DNA of 64,000 nt, from positions 31,395,859-31,459,858 of the forward strand of contig OW121858.1 in assembly GCA_933228895.1 (NCBI GenBank), read 5' to 3'. The notes below the pieces were generated by a model that searched no databases, was not told where the DNA came from, and was given only the letters and a program-made list of their open reading frames with translations. The position numbers and the translations under genes are program-made. This DNA comes from Platycnemis pennipes (lineage: Eukaryota; Arthropoda; Insecta; Odonata; Platycnemididae). This document shows positions 11,133 through 21,481 of this stretch, piece after piece. Position 1 is the stretch's first letter, and every line of letters begins with the position of its first letter.

Positions 11133-11849
11133 AGGCCGTTTTACATGGTCATTGATACTGCGCAGGCTGTTGCGAGAACACTTGCGCAAGAAATATTGTG
11201 CCGTGTAAAGCGACGACAGGCTTGCGAGCAGATTAGAACATGTTCTAATCTGATCCATGAGTTCGCTCACGTTTGAAGTTTATTTCTCTCACTAGATGGT
11301 GCAGATGTAGCGACAACGAACTGCCACGGGAAATCTAGCAATTAAATGGGTTGTTGACCATTGAGTTGGGTGTTTTTGTTTGCACTCAACTCCTTAGGTA
11401 GTGAATAAAGTGCAATAATCAAAGAGCTGGGTGATTAATCACGTGGAAGCTTAAATTTTGTTCGTAAAGGAAGAACTCGTTACCTTGGCCCACATACGTT
11501 CGTTCCTTGTGCAAATTTTGGGCTAAGTATACGGGACTAGGGTCTCCACCATTATATGTTTAGACTATGGCTTAAAACATATATTTAAAAGTGGTGGTAA
11601 TTTATCGCATCTTTCACATCCAATTAATTGCTACATAACAGATCTTGACATCATGCGAATTATTGACGGTACTACCGCTACTGAATGGTATATTGTAATA
11701 CGGACATAATTGTCACCGACGATTGCACCGTGTAAAGCTGTCAAGCAAGCATCCCCGCAATTTTCTACATCACGGACTTTCACAGACGACTGCTCAAACG
11801 GAATCAACATCAACTTGCGCAGTTTCAATGACTCCGTGTAAAACGGCCT
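11133..11849. mobile_element. PIF/Harbinger-like MITE, AGGCCGTTTTACA family
   Basis: The ends AGGCCGTTTTACATGG and (complemented) AGGCCGTTTTACACGG continue into shared TCATTG and ACTGCGCA, making an inverted repeat of about 36 bp. TAA flanks both sides (11130-11132, 11850-11852). The interior has no plausible transposase frame. Confidence 0.8.
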
Positions 11850-12043
11850 TAAGAATCATTGCTCTAGATGGTAGGGTGCATTAGCAAATATCTTGAAAAC
11901 CCTCAATCTTGGAACAAATATTTTAGTTAACTTTCACTATTTCTCCTGCCGAAAGTGCATTAAATCTGTACTGTTACAATATTAGTTATTGTTACAGTTT
12001 GTAGCCACACTTATAAACAGAGCACAGCATTAAATTACCTTTG

Positions 12044-12442
12044 AGCCCATTTCACATGATACAAGGTCCAGCACAAGACCTAGTGTGCTAGCCACTACTT
12101 GATATTGAGGACGGAATCTAGAATGATTGGAACCGTACTGGGAGGTTTCACACGATCATCGACCTTGTGCTTGACATATGAAGCGGTTATCCCATATGAT
12201 TCCGTACTAATTAAAAAAAGAGAAGATCACAGTGTCTATAGCATGACTTGATTGGTAGATCAGTACTGGGTCTAATAGAAATCTAGAACCAATTCAAGTA
12301 TGAAATCCAGTAGCTCAGCAAGTATACAAGCGACCACGCTTGCCAGCCAGCCTACAGGTTCTATTCACACGATACTGGAAAGCTAGCATACATGCAAGTA
12401 TACTAGACCTTGCACTGGATCAAATGTTGTGTGAAACGGGCT
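12044..12442 (-). mobile_element. PIF/Harbinger-like MITE, AGCCCGTTTCACA family, inverted copy 1
   Basis: The ends are AGCCCATTTCACATGATAC and the complement of GTGAAACGGGCT; the flanks are TTG/TTA, a decayed TWA duplication. The sequence is the reverse complement of the element at 12664-13072: both carry a CACTAGGTCTTGTGCTGGAC-type segment and a TCAATATCAAGTAGTGGCTA-type segment in opposite order. Confidence 0.8.
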
Positions 12443-12452
12443 TTAGATTGTA

Positions 12453-12660
12453 AGCTGTTGAATTAACGAGAACTTATGCTCTAGGCTACATTTATTATAC
12501 TCTTTGTCGTTTAATTACTAAAAACTGCAGGCGTCATATGTTTCTCAGCTTTACAGGATATGAAACTTATGCTCCAGGCAACATTTATTACATTCAATGA
12601 TTTATAATACTACTAATAAAAGTTGCTCAAATTATATTTTTCTCAGCAAAAAAGCATGCA
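12453..12660. repeat. Spacer between inverted MITEs with an imperfect direct repeat
   Basis: Two copies of an ACTTATGCTC(T/C)AGGC-ACATTTATTA segment begin at about 12470 and 12563; both are followed, after an AT-rich stretch, by TTTCTCAGC. The roughly 90-bp tandem duplication has diverged by substitutions and small indels. It forms the loop of the hairpin made by the flanking MITEs. Confidence 0.6.
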
Positions 12661-12663
12661 TAA

Positions 12664-13072
12664 AGCCCGTTTTACACGATACTTGATTCAGCACAAGGTC
12701 TAGTATACTCGCTAGTATGCTAGCTTTCCAGTATCGTGTGAACAGAACCAGTATACTGGCTGGCAAGCATGCTTGCTAGTATACTCACTGAGCTACTGGA
12801 TTTAGTACTTGATGCGGTACTAGATTTCTAGTAGGACCTAGTAGCCCAGTAGCCATCGACCAATCAAGTCACGTTACTGGCACTGTGCGATCTTCTCTTT
12901 TTTAAAATTTGTATGGAATCATACGGAATAACCGATTCATAGCAAGCACAAGGTCGATGATCGTGTGAAACTTCCCAGTACGGTTCCAATCATACTAGTT
13001 TCCGTCCTCAATATCAAGTAGTGGCTAGCACACTAGGTCTTGTGCTGGACCAAGTATCGTGTGAAACGGGCT
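12664..13072 (+). mobile_element. PIF/Harbinger-like MITE, AGCCCGTTTCACA family, inverted copy 2
   Basis: The left end AGCCCGTTTTACACGATAC and the right end (complemented) AGCCCGTTTCACACGATAC are flanked by perfect TAA duplications at 12661-12663 and 13073-13075. Internal sub-terminal repeats pair with each other (GTATCGTGTGAAC near 12730, GATCGTGTGAAAC near 12960). No coding capacity. Confidence 0.85.
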
Positions 13073-13075
13073 TAA

Positions 13076-14561
13076 CATTTAGTTCAGGAGTGATACTAGC
13101 CGTAAATGTGAGGATTTCTGTACAATGAGTTGACGAAAAATTTTATTTGTTTCGAGGAAAGTGTTTCTTTGCTCTGACAACACCGACGACGATGAATTAA
13201 ATTCGAAGTCTTGATTAAACGAAAAACGTAATAGGTAAGAAAAAATAGGCAAGTCGCAGTAAACAAATACAATACAATTGAAGTTCATGCCAGTATTTCC
13301 TCAAAGTTACAGTTAAGACAATAATTGATATCAATGAAAACATCATATAGAAGATATTTAATAGCATTAGGAAACACGGTATGTAAATCTCTTATAAACA
13401 TGACAATGCATAAATGAGATTACTAGACCACTCCTAGATATACGTTGAAGATAATGCACATAGTTTACGGGCATTAAGTAATATTTCGCGCTATATGGGT
13501 ACACAGAAATTTCTAGTACACAGCCAAATCGGCAGAATAAAAATTCGGTATCGCGCTTTCATTTGTTACTAGACGTGAAATTTAGTATCTCAACACAAGT
13601 CCGGAGATTCAAGATAAATCTCAGAACGTTACTCGAGCACAGAAAAAACCGAGATAACAACCAAGATGGTGAACGCTGGCTAAAGATCGTCGATGTAATA
13701 ATTTAATCGAGTTATGTACACTGCAATAGTAGGAAATGTTTCTTTGTTGGTTAACTGGCCCACAGGGGGTACAACTCTCGCTCGCACTCAACATAAAATT
13801 GATAAACAACAATCAAATGGTCACAATTAGGCACTCCACAAGCTCATAACACTAGCAACATTGTTGGTCATACGTCAGTTTCGAATGAGCAAAGCACGGG
13901 TGATATATGAAAATTTATTTCACGGGAACCTCCCCCACGTGAACATGTTCCACGCAAATCAGTTTATTTTAATTCTTTACCCAAGATTATACGGGCCATT
14001 ATCACGATGAATAGAAATCACACCCACCTTTAAATTTATGAGCACTTCAATATACTTAAACAGCACTTGTGAATAAATGTAAACAATTCAACGAGCAAGC
14101 AACGCGGCCGATAACTACTCTCTACTCCGGTAATTCATGACTGACTAGCCTTACCTGAACCAACGGTAGGCTGAAGGAATTTGGTACATACGTAGGAATA
14201 ACATTGACATGACAGCATTAATTATGACCTATGGGAAACACATTAACAGCTACGGCAAGGAGAATATCTTGAATTCACATTTTCACATCACCGCTATTCA
14301 CTCCCATCATGGACATGTGATTTAATTAGAGTTCGATTTCTACGTATAATTGTAAAACAAGCATATTATTTTAACTTACAAGCATACCTCGAGCAATCTC
14401 CTGAAGCTATGTGGCGAAGCGTCTCGTCAGATGTAATTGCAGTTTCATACGTTTGTTCTGACCGCTGCATCATGCAACTTCAATCACTCTGCACGCGAGC
14501 TGGAAAAATAAAGATGAAATTACATACTTTTGGAGTAAATAAAAGTTTCGCACCCGGAATA
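13076..14561. other. Spacer, no gene recognised
   Basis: AT-rich DNA with only short unconvincing frames. It abuts the Copia element; the last five bases, GAATA (14557-14561), are the left Copia target duplication. Confidence 0.35.
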
Positions 14562-14810
14562 TGTTAGAGGCCGAGGTAGAACAAACGTAATTCACAGGTT
14601 CAGATAATGAACAGTACTTTAATGTACGTACTTGGATTACAAGAACGTGCACATCAGAACGTGTACATCGAGAGACTGACAAAAAGACAGAGACAGCTGA
14701 CCAGGCATGGGCCGAGTCACGAACAAAAGAATAAGGATAGTAGCAGTAGAAAACAACTGCACAACGTATTGATGCTTGAGTTATATCACAACAAGTACAA
14801 ACACTCAACA
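14562..14810 (-). repeat. Copia 3' LTR
   Basis: This 249-bp LTR starts TGTTAGAGGCC and ends CTCAACA on the plus strand. It matches the copy at 19054-19302 base for base as read. It is the 3' LTR because the polyprotein runs on the minus strand. Confidence 0.97.
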
Positions 14811-14820
14811 CACCCCCTTA
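14811..14820 (-). promoter_or_regulatory. Copia polypurine tract
   Basis: On the minus strand AAGGGGGTG directly precedes the 3' LTR. This is the expected position and composition for the primer of plus-strand DNA synthesis. Confidence 0.8.
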
Positions 14821-14822
14821 AA

Positions 14823-17800
14823 TTAAGCATCATATATGTTCACAACATTCATAATCCTAGAAAAATATAAATGCTTTTCTTTACATAAAGGTTTGGTGAG
14901 AATATCAGCAACCAAGTCATCTGTTGGATTGTATTTCATTTTTACAATCTGACGCCCAACTACATCTTTAACAAAATGGTGTTTTATATCAATATGTTTA
15001 CTGCGTTTCAAAGTTTGCTTGTTCTCAGCCATACATTGAGCAGACAAATTGTCATTCAATATTTCTATCACACCAAGTTTCAGCTCCAACTCTTGACTTA
15101 AATTGTTAATAAAACATGCTTCTTTCACTACATTAGTTATGGCTAAATATTCAGCCTCTGTGCTGGATAATGCTACAGTTTTTTGTTTTACAGATTCCCA
15201 ACTAAAAGTTGAGGTACCAAGTTGCATGATATAACCTGTTTGTGAACATCTATCACCAGGCACACCACCATAAGAAGCATCAACATACCCTTTAATATTT
15301 AAATTTCCAGATTTAACATAAACCAAACCATGATTCTGAGTACCTATTAGATAACGCATTACTCTCTTTACAGCTGACCAATGAGACTCATCATAGGCTG
15401 TACTATACTGACTTAATTTATTGATTGCAAATGCTATATCAGGCCTCGTGTTAACTGCTAAATACATAAGTCCACCAATTATTTCCTGATATGGTACAGC
15501 TCCACTATACATAAAAGTGAGATCTGTGGCTTTGGTCAATACCAATCCAGCAGCCATAGGTGTAGGAGCAGGTTTAAGATCAGTCATACAAAATCTTTCT
15601 AACAGCCTTTTAACATATTGAGCCTGGTCAAGAGAAATAATTCCCTTTTCTCTTTTTCTGATCACACGCATTCCCAAACAATCTTTCACATTACCCAGTA
15701 ACTTCACATCAAAGTTTTTGTACAGTGAATCACACAAGATTTTACTGTCTTGTTTACAGTTTGAGAATATATAAATATCATCTACATACAAAGCCACTAT
15801 GGTAAGATTTTTATTTCTATGACACACATAAACACATGATTCAGATTTTAACTGTTTGAAACCTGTTTTAATTATAACGTCAGAAATTTTTCTATTCCAC
15901 ATCCTACTGGATTGCTTTAATCCATAAATGCTCTTTCGCAATAAACATACTTTTCCTGGAACTGAAAAACCCTCTGGCTGTTCCATGTATATTTTCTCAT
16001 TAAGATCTGCATTTAGAAAGGCTGTGGTTATATCCATGTGACTTATATCCAGATCCATTTCATTAGCAAACGCAAATAACAATCTCAGTGTGGTGTAACT
16101 AACAACTGGAGAAAATGTTTCATGAAAATCAATCCCATAAGTTTGAGAAAAACCTCGGGCTACCAGGCGAGCTTTGTGCTTTTCAAATTCACCTGAACTT
16201 CCATTTTTTAATTTAAAAACCCATTTAGATTTTACAACGTTACAATCTGATGGTCGGTCCACTAGTTCCCATACTCTATGATTCATTAAAGAATTATATT
16301 CGGATTGCATAGCTGACTTCCACATGGGATCCAATAAAGCGTCCTTAGTCGATTTAGGAATATTGACAGACATATCAGTCAAAGCCTGAAAGGACATGTC
16401 ATAGTCAGCATGCCAACGAGGTGGCTGTCGCATGCGTGAGGGTCTATTACAACCCGCAACATTAGGGATATCATTGACAATAGGTGCATTTTGAATATTG
16501 TTTTCTGACAAAGTACCAACATCATTCATAGCATCCACATTTTGAACATTTCTATCTGAAAAAATGATAACATTATTGTCAATTTCAAGCTTATTTCTAT
16601 CCATATCTTTGTTTTCACTTGCAATAGGAATATCACCAGCCATTAGGGTCTCAATAAATTTGACTTCCCTAGACATGTAAACCTTTTTAGGATCATGTAT
16701 ATCACCTAATCTGTATCCTTTCCTCCCGGGACCATATCCCAACATAATTACTTCTTTTGATTTGGGATCTAACTTCCCTCGCTTTCTCTTTGGAACATGA
16801 ATAAAGGCTTTGCAACCAAAAACCCTAAGGTAAGATAAATTAACTCTTTTGCCTGACCAAACTTCCTCAGGTATTTGAAAGTTGAGAGATGCCGTTGGGC
16901 ATCTATTCTTTAGATAGATCGCTGTGGAGACGGCCTCTCCCCAATAGCGCTTGTTTAACTTAGAATCACACAACATAGTCCTAGCGCAGTCAAAAATAGT
17001 TCTACCTGCCCTTTCAGATAAACCATCCTGTTCTGGTGTATCCGGACACGTTGTTTCATGAGAAATACCATGAACTCTAAGAAAATCTGACATTTGCCCA
17101 TTAATATATTCACCACCACAATCCGATCTTAGGCATTTAATCACATGACCTGTCTGTTTTTCAACTGACGATTTAAATTCCTTAAACTTATAAAACACTT
17201 CATTTTTGGTTTTCATAAGATAGCCAAAAGTTTTCCTGGAAAAATCATCTGTAAAAGTAACAAGATATCTGGCACCACCCCACGTCACAACTCCCTTTTC
17301 AGGATAGCAGACATCAGAATGAATGCGTTCTAACAAGCCAGATGCTCGACCAACTGTTTGATGAAATGGTCTTTTGCTATGCTTACCCTGAATACATGGA
17401 ATACACTCTGTGTGTTGTCCTTCAACAAACTTTATGCCATCAGCTAAATCCTTGAGCTTAGACAAATATTTGTAATTAAGGTGCCCTGTCCTTTTATGCC
17501 AAATTTCCTTAGATACATTGGAGACATTCATCATAAAGGGTAAAACCTTGTTCACATCGTCTACAACATGAGGAATTTGTTTAGGAATATCAGAGACAAT
17601 ACCTTTAGATGGACATACAAGAGATGCACTTGCCATAGTAGATATCTTAGGCATTCCATTGTCACAAACAGTTGCTGTGGTTTTTCCATTTTGGTCTAAT
17701 TTATAAATGCCACCAACAGCACTACCTGTAAGCTGACTTGTACCTGTAATGTTAACTTCATTTTCATCAAACACATTAACACCATATCTGTCAAACACAA

Positions 17801-18959
17801 GTACCTTACCTTTTTCTGCAATTTTAGAAACTGACAATAAATTTGCAGCACTCTGTTTACAAAGCAACACATCAGTAATTGTACCATTAACTAGAGAACT
17901 ATTACTACTAAAAATAAAGGGCACATTTCCAACACCTTGGCATGACATTACAGAACCATTAGCCGTTAAGATATCAGCATTCACAGAAGTTTTGAGGTCA
18001 TCAATCCAATCACCACGAGATGTCAGATGTTGACTTCCACCACTATCGAAGAACCACTGATTTTTTGGCATTTTAATTCTACTATATGTCGCAGCAGTCA
18101 TGAGAACTAAGCCATCATTGCCATCAAACTTCTTGGAATTTTTTGATGTATCTTGAAAACTTGAGGAATTTTTGTTTTTCAGTCTCTTCCACTTAGTGCA
18201 CTGAGGTCGTTTATGTCCTTCTTTCTTACAGTAATGACAAATAATGTTGTTGGGAACAGTTTTCTTGTTTGAATTAGGGGCATGAGAAGCACTTGACCTG
18301 AATTTGACGGATGCTAGTGAAGATTCGCACGCATTGGCACTTCTTCGACAGTCCTCCTCTATCAAAAGCTTTTTTACTTCCTCACTTCTAACTTCAGTGT
18401 GAGTGGACGCAAAACCTTGCACCAAAGTCTCAAAAGACTCCGATAGACCACTTAACAAAATTTTCCCAACTTTGTCATCAGGGACAACGACGCCGATATC
18501 TGCCAGCTGATTCACAACGGAAAGGATCCCATTAATGTATTCGGACATGGAACTAAAATCTTCGTAACGCATTCTCATTAACTGTCTCTCTAACATTAGT
18601 TCACGAGTCAGCCCTGAGCTGCCAAAAGCCTTTTGTAGATTATTCCATGCTTCTTTGGCTGTGCTACAGGCGTAAATGTGAGAAGCACATACGGGTTTTA
18701 CAGCCAAGCTGATCTTTGCTAGCGCGCGTCGATCTTTGACTGGATCTATGTCCTGACCAGTAACACTTTCCCACATGCCATAATCTATGAGTAGCATCTT
18801 CATTTGCCATTTCCACGTGTTGTAGTTCCTTTCGCCTTCCAACTTCTCAATACCCGGCACGCCTGCCGGTGCAACGAACACCGACTGTGCGAAGTCAACG
18901 GGTGTCGAATGGTGAACAGTTGCAGCAGCATTTGAACGTTCCTGTTCGTTATCCGACAT
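14823..18959 (-). CDS. Copia gag-pol polyprotein, intact, 1378 aa
   Basis: Single uninterrupted frame. Visible in order: a gag N-terminus with KLEGERNYNTWKWQMKMLL (about residues 39-58) and a helical gag domain; a CCHC zinc knuckle CHYCKKEGHKRPQC (about 240-253); an aspartic protease active site FFDSGGSQH (about 302); a pre-integrase HLNYKYL zinc-binding segment; an integrase core with HSDVCYP, SDCGGEY and PEQDGLSERAGRT supplying the D, D and E; a Copia RT beginning KSKWVFKLKNG with YVDDIYIF (about 1057); and RNase H with DASYGG, SSTEAEYLA and KHIDIKHHF. Length and order match the Copia family. It makes the virus-like-particle protein, protease, integrase and reverse transcriptase from one precursor. 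Such elements usually express gag by splicing or processing; nothing here shows which. No lesion is visible. The start is the first ATG after the leader. Confidence 0.97.
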   Translation of the reverse strand: MSDNEQERSNAAATVHHSTPVDFAQSVFVAPAGVPGIEKLEGERNYNTWKWQMKMLLIDYGMWESVTGQDIDPVKDRRALAKISLAVKPVCASHIYACSTAKEAWNNLQKAFGSSGLTRELMLERQLMRMRYEDFSSMSEYINGILSVVNQLADIGVVVPDDKVGKILLSGLSESFETLVQGFASTHTEVRSEEVKKLLIEEDCRRSANACESSLASVKFRSSASHAPNSNKKTVPNNIICHYCKKEGHKRPQCTKWKRLKNKNSSSFQDTSKNSKKFDGNDGLVLMTAATYSRIKMPKNQWFFDSGGSQHLTSRGDWIDDLKTSVNADILTANGSVMSCQGVGNVPFIFSSNSSLVNGTITDVLLCKQSAANLLSVSKIAEKGKVLVFDRYGVNVFDENEVNITGTSQLTGSAVGGIYKLDQNGKTTATVCDNGMPKISTMASASLVCPSKGIVSDIPKQIPHVVDDVNKVLPFMMNVSNVSKEIWHKRTGHLNYKYLSKLKDLADGIKFVEGQHTECIPCIQGKHSKRPFHQTVGRASGLLERIHSDVCYPEKGVVTWGGARYLVTFTDDFSRKTFGYLMKTKNEVFYKFKEFKSSVEKQTGHVIKCLRSDCGGEYINGQMSDFLRVHGISHETTCPDTPEQDGLSERAGRTIFDCARTMLCDSKLNKRYWGEAVSTAIYLKNRCPTASLNFQIPEEVWSGKRVNLSYLRVFGCKAFIHVPKRKRGKLDPKSKEVIMLGYGPGRKGYRLGDIHDPKKVYMSREVKFIETLMAGDIPIASENKDMDRNKLEIDNNVIIFSDRNVQNVDAMNDVGTLSENNIQNAPIVNDIPNVAGCNRPSRMRQPPRWHADYDMSFQALTDMSVNIPKSTKDALLDPMWKSAMQSEYNSLMNHRVWELVDRPSDCNVVKSKWVFKLKNGSSGEFEKHKARLVARGFSQTYGIDFHETFSPVVSYTTLRLLFAFANEMDLDISHMDITTAFLNADLNEKIYMEQPEGFSVPGKVCLLRKSIYGLKQSSRMWNRKISDVIIKTGFKQLKSESCVYVCHRNKNLTIVALYVDDIYIFSNCKQDSKILCDSLYKNFDVKLLGNVKDCLGMRVIRKREKGIISLDQAQYVKRLLERFCMTDLKPAPTPMAAGLVLTKATDLTFMYSGAVPYQEIIGGLMYLAVNTRPDIAFAINKLSQYSTAYDESHWSAVKRVMRYLIGTQNHGLVYVKSGNLNIKGYVDASYGGVPGDRCSQTGYIMQLGTSTFSWESVKQKTVALSSTEAEYLAITNVVKEACFINNLSQELELKLGVIEILNDNLSAQCMAENKQTLKRSKHIDIKHHFVKDVVGRQIVKMKYNPTDDLVADILTKPLCKEKHLYFSRIMNVVNIYDA

Positions 18960-19039
18960 TTTCCCTCAAAACGCAAGTTCAAATATATTGCGAGAATGCG
19001 GAAAGTGAATACGTTAATTAATATTGCAGTCGTGACACT

Positions 19040-19053
19040 CTGGGCCCATAACC
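19040..19053 (-). promoter_or_regulatory. Copia primer-binding site for a half-tRNA(iMet)
   Basis: Immediately inside the 5' LTR the plus strand reads CTGGGCCCATAACC, which is the anticodon stem-loop sequence of eukaryotic initiator tRNA-Met, not its CCA end. On the element strand this is GGTTATGGGCCCAG, complementary to that tRNA segment. Drosophila copia is known to prime from a cleaved 5' half of initiator tRNA-Met, and this site has the same design. Confidence 0.85.
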
Positions 19054-19302
19054 TGTTAGAGGCCGAGGTAGAACAAACGTAATTCACAGGTTCAGATAAT
19101 GAACAGTACTTTAATGTACGTACTTGGATTACAAGAACGTGCACATCAGAACGTGTACATCGAGAGACTGACAAAAAGACAGAGACAGCTGACCAGGCAT
19201 GGGCCGAGTCACGAACAAAAGAATAAGGATAGTAGCAGTAGAAAACAACTGCACAACGTATTGATGCTTGAGTTATATCACAACAAGTACAAACACTCAA
19301 CA
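19054..19302 (-). repeat. Copia 5' LTR
   Basis: This 249-bp LTR carries the promoter for the minus-strand transcript. It is identical to the 3' LTR as read. It is followed by target duplication GAATA. Confidence 0.97.
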
Positions 19303-19307
19303 GAATA

Positions 19308-21481
19308 AGGGCTTACTTCCAAACGTAGAACACCAGCGCACGCCGGTGCATCAAACAAGTTCGGACAGGAACAGAGCGAGAATCCAGTGTTGCCAACTTG
19401 TAGGCCTTTGGGGTGTTGCTAACTTTCCACAGTATTACCAACAGGCTAGATTACCTGAAAAATAATCAGGGGATCCATTTCTGCCAACATCCATACGCCA
19501 AAACTGCATATCAAAAGGTGCCTATAAGAACCACTAATTTCAAATAAATGAACTATATTCAACTAAATCATTTTTAAAGTTTTAAAGAATACCCATAATG
19601 ACTTGTGGACGTACATTAAAGAGTTAACGAGTATTTATAAGTAACCTATCGTTAATTTTTGGCTAATAATTTACAAGGATGTATTTGTGAGAAAGCAGTC
19701 TATTATATTCCGAGGCTTCTCGTAACCTTCATACGAACACAAACAAATTGCGAAATTTGCAACCACCACGTACTTAGTACATCAATTCACCGTAATCGAC
19801 TCTTATGTTATGCCAAATAATTTATTTTAACTCGGAGTGGAGGATAACCAAAGGGCCAAAGCACAATATCATTTCAATTTTAAAAATATCAACTCTTTTC
19901 CATAAATATTACATTCACCACGGAATAAAGACTAATTTCAGTGCTAAAGGTATCGTGAAATACTCGGCGGAGAACACGTGGCTTCAGATTTGAAATTTCT
20001 TTCAAAAAATGCAAATAGCAATATGGAACCTATAGAATTACTGGGGTAATATATTATATACCTTTGGTCCTACATACAAAAAACATCTTTTGAACAACGT
20101 CAAATTTTGTTTTGGTAAGGGTGTACTTTTTTTACGCAGGGAGAAGGCAAGCACAGAAATATTTCAGAGTTCCCACTTCTAGCATAAAAACCGTAGAACC
20201 TTATAAATATATAGATGCCTCAATGGAAGCAAACGTAAATGAAGAAAAAGTAGGAAGGAACTTTCAAATCTGTTCTATTTCAAAATAACACGAATAATTC
20301 TTTTTTGTAAAAAAAACGGCAGGTTTTAAGGAGTTCAAATAAGCGCCACCCCAACAAAAAATGCCGTAACTTAGCCTGGATTGTACTACGTAAAATTCAC
20401 AAAGAAGGCCTCTAACCTCTACGCCCTATCGTGAGCTGCATTGGATCCCCCACCTACGTCCTGGCCTATCATATACAGATAGAGATTGGAAAATTACCGT
20501 AATTTTAAGTTTTGAGCTGAAAATCCTTATCAGAGGACTCCAAACGAAATCAAATAGCATTGAGATATAAATGCCGACGCTTATATAAAACATATCATGA
20601 CGTTTAACTATTATAACTCATTAAAAAAATTAAAACGAAGTTGGCAGCAACACGCAATTTGCCTCTTTTTTGTCACACTATGAGAAATTTTTTATCCCAA
20701 ACACAGACCTCTGCGCAATGTGCATTTGTTATTATACTCTGAATTGGTTGGAATTAATCATGGACACAATGTAAACAAAATCGTTTCAGCTTCTTAATTT
20801 ATAATATCATCCATTCCAATGGTTTCTTTGTGATGAATAAATTTTCTGAAAATTACCATAATAAACGTTAATTTTCAGGGGTGTTGGTAATTTACGAAAA
20901 ATGCCACGGTAATTTACGAAAATTACCGCGGTAATTTACCAAGTTGCCCATCTCTATATCTCTATCTTCATGGGACAGACAGAATCCTGCGTAAAAAAAA
21001 ATCCGAGGACTCCATCCACAGAATCCGAGAGCTGAAAGTCACGGAGTACTTGTGGTAAATGTCAACCATTTATCGCGTAAGGCTTCCCGACCCGAAGCTG
21101 CGAGTATTGTATAGGAGGAAATAGTCGTAAAATATGTGCTCTGTCGATACCTACCTCGGCCTCATCACTATCGACTTATATTGGAACCACGGAACTATCG
21201 ATTGTTGACGAATTTCCTGTCATGGGTACGGACACATTAAAAAATAAACGCGAGTTATGTCATATTTTAGCGTGAATCAATTTTATTCGCTACGCCTACC
21301 AAAATAATGAAACACCTACAGAGTGACGAAAATGCAATACACCAGACCATGGTATAATTATCTTCAAGTAGCAGTCTGAAATTTCTTGAAATATTGTCAG
21401 ATTAGTTCTCATCTCTCCTTTAGTGTTCACTAAGTTCATCGTTTGTTTAAAACTGCTTGTACTTCTGCTCGGTTTCATCGT
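19308..21481. other. Spacer, no gene recognised
   Basis: AT-rich DNA. Around 20875-20945 there is a cluster of GGTAATTTACGAAAATTACC-like inverted and direct repeats. No coding or RNA gene is supported. Confidence 0.3.

Larger units (their letters stand above)
14562..19302 (-). mobile_element. Complete Ty1/Copia LTR retrotransposon
   Basis: The 4.74-kb element on the minus strand is bounded by two 249-bp LTRs and a perfect 5-bp target duplication GAATA (14557-14561, 19303-19307). It has a primer site next to the 5' LTR, one open polyprotein of 1378 residues, and a purine-rich tract next to the 3' LTR. I read the two LTRs as identical, so the insertion is recent. The domain order (gag, protease, integrase, RT, RNase H) is diagnostic of Copia. 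All parts needed for autonomy are visible. Confidence 0.97.

Noticed and set aside
18800..19300. 166-residue minus-strand frame across the Copia 5' LTR and leader
   Set aside because: It overlaps the gag start in another frame and covers the LTR and primer site; the same LTR part recurs at the other end. Not a gene.
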